From contig JNDT01001456.1 in NCBI GenBank assembly GCA_000697055.1, positions 1 to 33,131 of the forward strand: a DNA stretch of 33,131 nucleotides, read 5' to 3'. Numbering within the stretch: the first letter of the stretch is position 1; each line of letters opens with the position of its first letter. The position numbers and the translations under genes are program-made. Below are positions 26,468-33,131 of this stretch, piece after piece. The notes under the pieces were generated by a model, which saw nothing but the letters and a program-made list of their open reading frames with translations, ran no database searches and was not told the origin of the DNA. This stretch comes from Saksenaea vasiformis B4078 (taxonomy: Eukaryota > Mucoromycota > Mucoromycetes > Mucorales > Saksenaeaceae).

Positions 26468-26938
26468 TCAGATGAAGCAGAGCGACGTTGAAATTTGGCA
26501 ATATCGTGCGTCTACTGAAGTAAAATAATAGGCTTCGGCGCTCAAGTGCTGTGCCTCGTATGAATCATGGCTGTGCGAATCCTCGCCAGCTGCAGTGCCA
26601 GGGTACATGTAGCACTTATCATCCTCAAATCTGAAGTGCACCCTGGCTTTGCATGCGTTATGGATCATAGGATATCCACAAGCACTGCAGCCCTTTTCAC
26701 ACTGGGCATCGACCAGCTCCAGCTTACACATGGTGTTCAGATACCAGACAGAGCCCAGACAGGTCTTTGTCAATTGCCGACCATTTGGGGTAGCATATCC
26801 GTTCTGTCTTTTCAGACACCAACCAATGTTGAGCTTTCCAACATTGTAGACACCAGCTTCATCTCGTGGGAATGGCACAACTACTTTGGCATTTCCTTCA
26901 GGATAATGAGGAAGAGTTTGGAGCGATTGGAAAGACAT
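26468..26938 (-). CDS. Cys/His-rich protein, possible GCM/FLYWCH-like zinc finger
   Basis: Single exon, 156 residues. The ATG at 26938 is preceded by a pyrimidine-rich leader and a TATAAAA motif about 70 bp upstream, inside the element's right end. It has nine or more Cys, in sets such as CLGSVWYLNTMC, CEKGCSACG, NACKARVHF and CYMYPG, followed by SHSHD. An ordered Cys series ending in HxH resembles the GCM/WRKY/FLYWCH zinc-finger group that often forms the N-terminus of Mutator-like transposases. The ORF stops shortly afterwards, and no catalytic domain follows. It could be a truncated transposase, an accessory protein, or a captured host gene. No signal peptide is supported, because the hydrophobic stretch upstream lacks an ATG. 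The call is by motif order only. Confidence 0.5.
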   Translation of the reverse strand: MSFQSLQTLPHYPEGNAKVVVPFPRDEAGVYNVGKLNIGWCLKRQNGYATPNGRQLTKTCLGSVWYLNTMCKLELVDAQCEKGCSACGYPMIHNACKARVHFRFEDDKCYMYPGTAAGEDSHSHDSYEAQHLSAEAYYFTSVDARYCQISTSLCFI

Positions 26939-27003
26939 GATGAAGAAGATTCTCGAATAATAAGTGAAGAGTAGAAGTAGTGCAAAATTCACACAGAAAT
27001 TCG

Positions 27004-27013
27004 CGTTTTATAC
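27004..27013 (-). promoter_or_regulatory. TATA motif of the element's ORF
   Basis: CGTATAAAAC on the minus strand lies about 70 bp upstream of the ATG at 26938 and just inside the right terminal repeat, so the element appears to carry its own promoter. Confidence 0.45.
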
Positions 27014-27022
27014 GGGCAGTAT

Positions 27023-27046
27023 TTCCTTTTGTGGGGGTACCTCCAA
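27023..27046 (-). repeat. right terminal inverted repeat
   Basis: This is the right end of the 1.49 kb element and the inverted partner of 25556-25579. Confidence 0.75.
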
Positions 27047-27429
27047 TTTACCACCATCCGTTATATTCAGAAGATACTGGTCAAAGAAAGTGAAACGAGT
27101 TGTCTTTATTTTATTTAACTTTTTTAACTATTTATACTGCTTCTAACTACTATATTTTGTACCTCTATTTACTCAGAAGATATACATACTAAGTGAAATA
27201 TTCTAAATAAGTTGAGAAACTTTGCAAAGCTTATATAACAATAATCAATATTGTATACTTATAGAGTATGGTATTCAGGTTAACTGATATACGTGATACA
27301 TATAAAAAAAAATAAAGAAAATTTAGAAAAAGAGTTAAAAGAAGCAGTTGAAGGTAAGGAGTATTAGGAGAAGTAAAAAGACTTGCAGAAAAATCAAGAT
27401 ATATACAGATAACTGGAGAAATAGCTAAA
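27047..27429. other. AT-rich spacer
   Basis: No gene is recognised. The sequence is very AT-rich, with purine-rich stretches from 27310 to 27420. Confidence 0.4.
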
Positions 27430-27455
27430 TAGATAGATAGATAGATAAATGGATA
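27430..27455 (+). repeat. GATA microsatellite
   Basis: About five GATA units (AGATAGATAGATAGATA) run immediately before the 15-bp minisatellite. Confidence 0.75.
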
Positions 27456-27463
27456 AAGGGTCG

Positions 27464-27568
27464 ACTGCAGTTTGAGGAACTGCAGTTTGGGAGACTACAA
27501 TTTGGGAGACTATAATTTGGAAGACTGCAGTTTGGAGGACTACAGTTTGGAGGACCATGGTTTGGGGA
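27464..27568 (+). repeat. 15-bp minisatellite, seven units
   Basis: Seven consecutive units of exactly 15 bp follow the consensus ACTGCAGTTTGGAGG, with one to five substitutions each and no length change. An ACTGTCAGACACGCCCCCC segment follows. Substitutions without indels suggest an old array or constrained spacing. Confidence 0.85.
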
Positions 27569-27759
27569 ACTGTCAGACACGCCCCCCAAACGGTTAAACC
27601 CTTTTACCAGCCATCTTAGCTATTTTTCGCACTTCTGATTGGCTGATAACATATCTATTGTCTTGAAGTCTGACATTTTTTATGTGTATTTCTCAAACAT
27701 GACACATGCGGTACTTTTATTTGTGACAGGAAGATACAAAGGAAAGGAAAATACAAATA

Positions 27760-28145
27760 GCAAGAACTATCAGAAAATACATATATATATAAAGAGATAC
27801 AAAGATACAAAAGGTACAAAGATCGAATGTAAATATAAGAAAGAGATCGGAAGAAGAGGTACAATAATAAAAATGAAGAAAATAAAAGAATCGAGAAATA
27901 GAAAGGAATCACAAAATAAAAAAATAAGAAACCGAAAGAATGCAATGAGAATCGAAAAATACAATAGGGGCCAAAAGAATAAAATGTCACCAAAGTAAAT
28001 ATCGATAATTCCCTGTGATTTATGTTTTTATAATCCACAGTGATTCAATAGACAACATACAATCCGACAGGCAATTCAAAGGTATTGTGTCCACAAAATA
28101 ATCTGAAAAAATAAAATGATCCAAAAAGAATAATCAAAAAGATCA
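27760..28145 (+). repeat. dispersed repeat D, uninterrupted copy
   Basis: This purine-rich sequence recurs in the same orientation at 30690-30920 plus 31223-31340, at roughly 75-85 percent identity by eye. Here the two halves are contiguous; in the other copy they are split by a solo LTR. Open frames inside (for example minus 27655-28038) are low-complexity Phe/Tyr/Leu runs and not genes. Confidence 0.75.
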
Positions 28146-28397
28146 AGAAGGAGGAATTGAATAATTCTTTTCTTTCTTGCCCTCCGCCCCCTCCATTTAT
28201 TGTTTTTTCATGCACTGTCTAGTAACACTATTCTCTAACTAGAACTCGATCCTCTATCTAAAACTCAAAGCAAAGTTAAGAATAGATCAATCGATAAAGG
28301 ATGAGAAAGAAAAAAAAATATGAAATAGTAGAGGAACGACTGTGTGAAAATAAGAGCATAAACAATAGTGAGAGACATCTGTATCTAGTTTCGGTGT

Positions 28398-28519
28398 TGT
28401 GTACATAACAAACTTTGTAGTGTCTAAACCACCCCCAGAGGTTGTGTACCAAACTGCAAACATGTTGTACACCAACTTGTGTACATATGTTGTGCACCAA
28501 AACCAACAGTGCTGTGTAC
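28398..28519 (+). repeat. cluster of TGTGTAC motifs
   Basis: Four exact TGTGTAC copies (28398, 28443, 28478, 28513) and variants TGTAC (28466) and TGTGCAC (28491) fall within 122 bp, mostly followed by C or A and embedded in ACCAA-containing spacers. The cluster ends 11 bp before an LTR-like end at 28531. Confidence 0.6.
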
Positions 28520-28530
28520 CTATAACCAAG

Positions 28531-28735
28531 TGTCATATCCTACATACAGAATGACTAAATCATATTACGACTTCTATGAATAAACCTCCCAGATGAGAAA
28601 CCGGATAAATAATGATTAAGCTAAAGTACAAATCATATCAGGGTCCAATACCCTATGTAGAGTACTATTTTTTTGCTCTAAAGACAATCTCACTTGCTAC
28701 TTTTTTTTTATCAAAAACACCATTGTGAACATTTA
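28531..28735 (+). mobile_element. partial LTR copy, inverted relative to the solo LTR
   Basis: It begins TGTCATATCC. For about 120 bp it closely matches the reverse complement of the solo LTR at 30921-31217 (for example the GAAACCGGATAAATAATG block), then diverges after GGTCCAATACC. A short second match (TCAAAAACACC) lies near 28713. The far end cannot be placed. Confidence 0.65.
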
Positions 28736-29080
28736 TATTAGTTTTATCCTCTTTATTTCCCTATTCTCTTATCTTTATTTTTGTCATTGCGTATATATTA
28801 ACAGAAGAAATAACAAGGATCAGGATAACAAAAGTACAACGCGCATAAAGAAACCACCAGAGAATACATACAGAACGATTGCCACCATACAAATTAAAGA
28901 CCGATGATCACATGCTCTCAACCATCATGAAAGAAAAGCCTCCGTAGCAACCCGGGTAAATTGAAAACGAAGCACCTCATGTTTACCGAAAACGAAGCGA
29001 CTCAGATTTACTGAACATCAAGCGTTTAGTTTTCTTATCTTCCCCAACTTTTATTTCCTTTTCTGTATCGATCTATTTTG

Positions 29081-29088
29081 TATAAATA
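29081..29088 (+). promoter_or_regulatory. LTR promoter TATA box (copy L)
   Basis: TATAAATA follows GTATCGATC at the same spacing as in copy R, where it occurs on the minus strand at 32725-32732. Confidence 0.6.
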
Positions 29089-29101
29089 CCCCCTCATTTC
29101 A

Positions 29102-29359
29102 ATGAATAAAATATCAGGTTATCAAAAGGTTATAACAGCACTGAAGAATCAAAGAAGACTTTTAAGAAAAGAATATGAGACGGGAGAAGTCAGCAAGACT
29201 GAGATGAAGATTTTTATTATTCAAAGAGTCTTCTTTTATATGTTTCTAAAATATGATCGGGACATTGATAGTGAGACATCTTGTAAACCAGTAATGACGA
29301 GAGTAAAAGTTTTCATTCAACTGAGTCCAAAGATACCAACGGTGCGATCACAAAAGTGA
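29102..29359 (+). other. small basic ORF inside LTR copy L
   Basis: An 85-codon frame starts 14 bases after the LTR TATA box and is Lys/Arg-rich at its N-terminus (NQRRLLRKEYETGE). It lies mostly in sequence absent from the other LTR copy. The start is too close to the TATA box to be in a normal transcript from it, and no domain is recognised. Confidence 0.15.
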
Positions 29360-29709
29360 TCTACAATTGGTAGCGAAAATAGACAATGATGGCCCTGGAC
29401 AGTCGGTAGCAAAAATCAGGAACTAGATTTAGATTACCGCAGGTCCGCAATGAAGAAGAAAAACTCGTGTGACAATGAAAATTTTACAAGTTCATCTGGC
29501 GATAACTGAAACGTTATGAAAAGGATGTCGAAATACGACAAGCACAATCTTCTCTTGGTCTACTCTAGCCATCTCTAAAGGTCTTTTCCAAAGGTTATCT
29601 ACAAGCCGCCTTTTATTGCTCTGCCTCCGTTGGCTATTCTCAAGAAACCACCGTTAACCAGAATCTATTGATTCTTTTTCTTTTTCTTTTTATTTTTTTT
29701 TACTCTTTT

Positions 29710-30490
29710 CCCTGACAAACGACGACAATTCCGCTGTCTTCCCTTTTTATTTTATCTTTTCTTTTATTTCTTTTCTTACCGAACCTCTTTTATTCCTTCT
29801 GATCCAACCCGCTGATCACTCGAAGAATATCATTTTTTTTATCTCTATTTGATATCCATATTTGACAGATCCAACACGAGATCATAGGTAATCATACAAA
29901 CGATTTAACTAACGAATCAGATTCTTTTATCAAACAGGAACTCTTCCAACCTTGTCTTTATCGACAACCTCTTTCTTTTTCTTTTCTTTCATTTATCTTC
30001 ATCTGATCCAACCCGCTGATCACTCGAAGAATATCATTTTTTTTATCTCTATTTGATATCCATATTTGACAGATCCAACACGAGATCATAGGTAATCATA
30101 CAAACGATTTAACTAACGAATCAGATTCTTTTATCAAACAGGAACTCTTCCAACCTTGTCTTTATCGACAACCTCTTTTATTTTTTTTTACTCTTTTCCC
30201 TGACAAACGACGACAATTCCGCTGTCTTCCCTTTTTATTTTATCTTTTCTTTTATTTCTTTTCTTACCGAACCTCTTTTATTCCTTCTGATCCAACCCGC
30301 TGATCACTCGAAGAATATCATTTTTTTTATCTCTATTTGATATCCATATTTGACAGATCCAACACGAGATCATAGGTAATCATACAAACGATTTAACTAA
30401 CGAATCAGATTCTTTTATCAAACAGGAACTCTTCCAACCTTGTCTTTATCGACAACCTCTTTCTTTTTCTTTTCTTTCATTTATCTTCAT
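29710..30490 (+). repeat. 488-bp duplication plus 204-bp repeats within LTR copy L
   Basis: A block beginning GATCCAACCCGCTGATCACT occurs at 29801, 30005 and 30289. A neighbouring block beginning CCCTGACAAACGACG occurs at 29710 and 30198. Both show an overall period of 488 bp. The sister LTR at 32196-33131 has each block once, so the order here (A-B-B-A-B) arose by tandem duplication in this copy. Confidence 0.9.
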
Positions 30491-30504
30491 TGATAAATAC
30501 TCCA

Positions 30505-30680
30505 AGTCTTGGTGTCCGACTCAAATCTACACCTGGTGCTCACTAACATCGAACTAAATTCCATGAAACTGAACTCTTATCTGAATCGAACTTTTATTCA
30601 TTCTTATTTTCTTATTACCGCTTCTGTCATATCGCTGAAGTCTACCTAAGAACTTAACTACTCGAAATTTCCAGCATAAC
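30505..30680 (+). mobile_element. internal start of LTR element L, truncated
   Basis: The 176 bp after the LTR match the internal start of copy R (32195-32020) in reverse complement, then stop abruptly at CCAGCATAAC. Repeat D sequence follows, so the element is cut off before any coding region. Confidence 0.75.
30510..30527 (+). other. tRNA primer-binding site (copy L)
   Basis: TGGTGTCCGACTCAAATC begins 5 nt after the LTR end. It has the form expected for complementarity to a tRNA 3' end (CCA plus acceptor and T-arm: GATTTGAGTCGGACACCA). The same 18 bases occur, inverted, at 32173-32190. The tRNA identity is not assigned. Confidence 0.75.
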
Positions 30681-30689
30681 AATGGAGAT

Positions 30690-31340
30690 AGTAAGGACTA
30701 TCAGAAATACAGATATTAAAAAATACAAATATAAAAAAAAGATCGGAAGAAGGGGTACAATAAGTAAAATGAGAGAAATAAAGGAATCGAAAGAATTGGA
30801 AAGAATCACAAAATAAAAAGATATCAAAAGAATACAATGAGAATAAAAAAAAATACAATAGGAATCAAGGAAATAAAATGTCACCAAGCAAATACTGATA
30901 ATTCTTGTAATTTACATTTCTGTGAAATTTGGTTAATTGAGAGATGGATAACAACGGGAATACATTGAGACTCTTAGATGATTGTTTATTATTGTTTTAC
31001 AGGGAGCTTTTATAGCAGTGGCGGTGTTCTTGAGAAATAAAAATTTTATAATGATGAACCAATGATCGATGTTAAAGAGGTTTCAGGTACAATCAGGTAT
31101 TGGACCCTGATATGATTTGTACTTTAGCTTAATCATTATTTATCCGGTTTCTCATCTGTGAGGTTTATCTGTAGATGTCGTGATATGATTTAGTCATTCT
31201 GTATGTAGAATACGACAATTTCTATAATCTACAGTGATTTAATAGACAATGTACAATCTAGCAAGCAATTCAAAAGGTATTGTATCTACCAAGATAATCC
31301 AAAAAAAATAAAGTAATCCCAAAAATGATCGAAAAGACCA
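30690..31340 (+). repeat. dispersed repeat D, copy split by a solo LTR
   Basis: The first part (30690-30920) and second part (31223-31340) align with 27760-28018 and 28023-28145. The 297 bp between them, plus one copy of ATTTC, are absent from the intact copy. Confidence 0.75.
30921..31217 (-). mobile_element. solo LTR, 297 bp, with ATTTC target-site duplication
   Basis: The unit runs TGTGAAATTT to AATACGACA (TG...CA) and is flanked by ATTTC at 30916-30920 and 31218-31222. The intact repeat D at 28023-28033 shows the approximate empty site. On the minus strand a CTATAAAAGC TATA box and an AATAAA signal are present, so transcription would run right to left. No internal region or second LTR is present, as expected after LTR-LTR recombination. 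Confidence 0.8.
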
Positions 31341-32019
31341 AAAAAGAAGTGTAATATATGGAGTATTTGCTATTATGTCTTCTGTACAAAATTACTATGC
31401 ATAGATGTATGCAGCTGTGCAAGGATTATCGTATTTTAATTTTACTTTGACATAAAGATCTGCATGCATGAATATGCAGTCATGGTAATCAGAGCAGAAG
31501 GACAATCATGTCTATCATTACTCTAAATGAACATGACATTTAATCTATCTTAATGAAAGCTCTTATTCAACATGTACTGCTGATTACTGTTATTTTTATT
31601 ATTATAGAAGGGCTAGTAAAAAGATATATAAGCTGGGTTGATTAATATATAATAAAGAATATAATACAAGTTGTTGTATGGGTAAGTTAATTGGGACAGT
31701 AGACGGATAGAATCCTTTGAGACTGTTGGATGTCTTTATTTCAGTTAGATTGTCTGCCTATTTATATGATTCAGTCTTTTAGTAGAAATAAGAATTAGTG
31801 AACGTTCTTCTCGGTATTAGGTGTGGATTATAGAATGGATCAATTACTGTGATGACACAGTGCTACCTTGTTGTACTGAACTCGGTGATAAGTCTAAGTT
31901 ATAGATGATAAGGTTCAGTCGGTGTTCCAGTGGAGAAGTTCACTGTATATGGAAACACGATTAATCCCCGATCTTTCCTGTTATGGAACACAATTCTATA
32001 GGATGGGCATTACGACGGT
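31341..32019. other. AT-rich sequence and probable internal remnant of copy R
   Basis: Positions 31341-31680 are AT-rich, with a TATATAAGC/AATAAAG pair near 31625-31660 that could be another LTR core. Positions about 31680-32019 continue leftward from the internal start of copy R, but no coding region is recognisable on either strand. Confidence 0.35.
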
Positions 32020-32195
32020 GTTACGCTGGAAATTTCGGGTAGTTAAGTTTTTAGGTAGACTTCAGCGATATGACAGAAGCGGTGATAAGAAAATAAGAAT
32101 GAATAAAAGTTCGGTTCAGATAAGAGTTCAGTTTCGTGGAATTTAGTTCGATGTTAGTGAGCACCAGGTGTAGATTTGAGTCGGACACCAAGACT
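32020..32195 (-). mobile_element. internal start of LTR element R
   Basis: This is the reverse complement of 30505-30680 with few differences, including the primer-binding site. Similarity ends at 32020, where copy L is truncated. Confidence 0.75.
32173..32190 (-). other. tRNA primer-binding site (copy R)
   Basis: On the minus strand it reads TGGTGTCCGACTCAAATC, 5 nt inside the LTR end, identical in sequence and spacing to the site at 30510-30527. Confidence 0.75.
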
Positions 32196-32724
32196 TGGAG
32201 TATTTATCAATGAAGATAAATGAAAGAAAAGAAAAAGAAAGAGGTTGTCGATAAAGACAAGGTTGGAAGAGTCCCTGTTTGATAAAAGAATCTGATTCGT
32301 TAGTTAAATCGTTTGTATGATTACCTATGATCTCGTGTTGGATCTGTCAAATATGGATAGCAAATAGAGATAAAAAAAATGATATTCTTCGAGTGATCAG
32401 CGGGTTGGATCAGAAGGAATAAAAGAGGTTCAGTAAAAAAAGAAATAAAAGAAAAGATAAAATAAAAAGGGAAGACAGCGGAATTGTCGTCGTTTGTCAG
32501 GAAAAAGAGTAAAAAAAAAATAAAAAGAAAAGAAAAGAAAAAGAATCAATAGATTCTGGTTAACGGTGGTTTCTTGAGAATAACCAACGGAGGCAGAACA
32601 GATAAAAAAAGGCGGCTTGAAAAATAAGAGAAAACTTTTGAAAAAAAACCTTTTTGAGTACTTGAGAAAAACCAAGAGAAAGATGCTGTTTTAACCTGTT
32701 GATTTATTGAACAAAAAGTTGAAA

Positions 32725-32732
32725 TATTTATA
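32725..32732 (-). promoter_or_regulatory. LTR promoter TATA box (copy R)
   Basis: TATAAATA on the minus strand is preceded by GTATCGATC, matching copy L at 29081. Confidence 0.6.
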
Positions 32733-32811
32733 CAAAAATTGATCGATACAAAAAAAGAAATCTATCTTGAAACTAAATTTTCCTGGGTTGCCTTGTTACT
32801 GATTTACCCGT

Positions 32812-32970
32812 GTTGCTACGGTATGAACTCTCCTGTGTTGCTACGTTGTGAACTCTCCTGTGTTGCTACGTTGTGAACTCTCCTGTGTTGCTACGTTGTG
32901 AACTCTCCTGTGTTGCTACGTTGTGAACTCTCCTGTGTTGCTACGTTGTGAACCTTCCTGTGTTGCTACG
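32812..32970 (-). repeat. 25-bp tandem array in LTR U3
   Basis: Seven occurrences of GTTGCTACG at 32812, 32837, 32862, 32887, 32912, 32937 and 32962 lie exactly 25 bp apart, within units of consensus GTTGCTACGTTGTGAACTCT plus CCTGT. The array sits upstream of the LTR TATA box in the LTR's own orientation. Copy L has only one related CCGTAGCAAC motif. Confidence 0.92.
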
Positions 32971-33131
32971 CAGCACAAATGTGAGGAATATAAACCATGT
33001 AATTTGGAGGTTTTTAATCTAAAGCGGCGGTTGCTATATCTTAGTGTTCTTCATTCTTTTTCTTCATTGTTTTTCTTCATCTCCATTTATTTAACACCGG
33101 TAGTTTCAAGATAAGAATGATAAATACTCCA

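Larger units (their letters stand above)
25556..27046. mobile_element. DNA element with 24-bp terminal inverted repeats
   Basis: The ends are inverted copies matching at 23 of 24 bases: 25556-25579 begins TTGGAGGTACCCCC and 27023-27046 ends GGGGGTACCTCCAA. The 1491-bp interior holds one intact ORF (26468-26938, minus) that starts just inside the right repeat, plus about 890 bp of AT-rich sequence with no long frame. I see no clear target-site duplication in the flanks (GATACT / TTTACC). It abuts the gag relic. Its superfamily is unknown; a Mutator-like relationship is suggested only by the zinc-finger-like ORF. Confidence 0.7.
28930..30504 (+). mobile_element. long LTR copy L (5' LTR, truncated start)
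   Basis: The 3' end is TGATAAATACTCCA (30491-30504), identical to the end of the inverted copy at 32196-33131. A CCGTAGCAAC motif (about 28946) and TATAAATA (29081-29088) match that copy's U3 and TATA. The LTR's outer TGGAGTATTTATCA is not found on this side, so the start is lost or diverged. A long pyrimidine-rich stretch (29660-30490) holds duplicated blocks. About 400 bp (29147-29548) have no counterpart in the other copy. Confidence 0.75.
32196..33131 (-). mobile_element. complete 936-bp LTR, copy R
   Basis: On the minus strand it starts TGGAGTATTTATCA (33131-33118) and ends TGATAAATACTCCA (32209-32196), a 14-bp perfect terminal inverted repeat of TG...CA form. The order along the LTR is U3, a 25-bp tandem array, a TATA box (32725-32732), a pyrimidine-rich leader and the LTR end, with a primer-binding site just beyond. 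The window ends on its first base, so the outer target duplication is not visible. Confidence 0.85.

Noticed and set aside
26939..26992. Hydrophobic N-terminal extension (FALLLLFTYYSRIFF) as a signal peptide for the Cys-rich ORF
   Set aside because: The frame has no ATG there and the stretch looks like a pyrimidine-rich leader before the ATG at 26938.
27655..28038. 127-codon minus-strand frame rich in Phe, Tyr, Leu and Ser
   Set aside because: It is low-complexity translation of repeat D, and the other copy of the repeat does not keep the frame.
29367..29374. TGGTAGCG, which resembles an initiator-tRNA primer-binding site
   Set aside because: The true LTR end and a longer primer-binding site are at 30491-30527, confirmed by the inverted copy.

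Overview
The window reads as nuclear DNA of an early-diverging filamentous fungus, most likely Mucoromycota (Mucorales). The evidence is intron-dense genes with very short GT-AG introns (mostly 41-70 nt), an animal-like SERCA calcium pump (budding yeasts lack one), a cytochrome b5/acyl-CoA dehydrogenase fusion typical of fungi, and an AT-rich, retroelement-laden flank. No species call is possible from sequence alone. All gene models were spliced by eye, by matching donors, acceptors and reading phase.

Gene-bearing left part (about 2.1-23.2 kb). On the minus strand lie a small multi-pass membrane protein (2120-2787), a cytochrome b5-acyl-CoA dehydrogenase ending in a peroxisomal-type ARL tail (3128-4961), and an ER-anchored mpaB/DUF2236-type oxygenase (5821-7071). 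After a 3.1 kb gene-poor gap comes a full SERCA-type Ca2+-ATPase on the plus strand (10205-13540), with all transport and catalytic residues and a C-terminal KxKxx ER-retrieval signal. An O6-alkylguanine-DNA alkyltransferase (MGMT) follows on the minus strand (13828-14468). Two plus-strand genes come next: a type II membrane protein resembling a fungal glycosyltransferase with a C-terminal discoidin-like domain (15656-17560), and a 19-exon gene for a roughly 1485-residue membrane-anchored armadillo-repeat protein with two SPRY domains (17741-23177).

Mobile-element right part (about 23.6-33.1 kb). A decayed Ty3/gypsy gag-pol fragment (23590-25520, minus) abuts a 1.49 kb DNA element with 24-bp terminal inverted repeats (25556-27046) that carries one intact Cys/His-rich ORF. 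The last 6 kb is an AT-rich nest of LTR elements. It holds two inverted copies of one long-LTR family, each with a 14-bp LTR end, a 5-nt gap and an 18-nt tRNA primer-binding site. It also holds a solo LTR with a 5-bp target duplication whose empty site can be read elsewhere in the window, a 15-bp minisatellite, a 25-bp LTR array and a 488-bp internal LTR duplication. The window ends exactly on an LTR terminus.

Functional links are inferred. The mpaB-like oxygenase and the peroxisomal-type acyl-CoA dehydrogenase are co-oriented neighbours that could act in sequence on an isoprenoid or fatty-acyl substrate (ER cleavage, then peroxisomal beta-oxidation). The remaining genes look like independent housekeeping or membrane genes.
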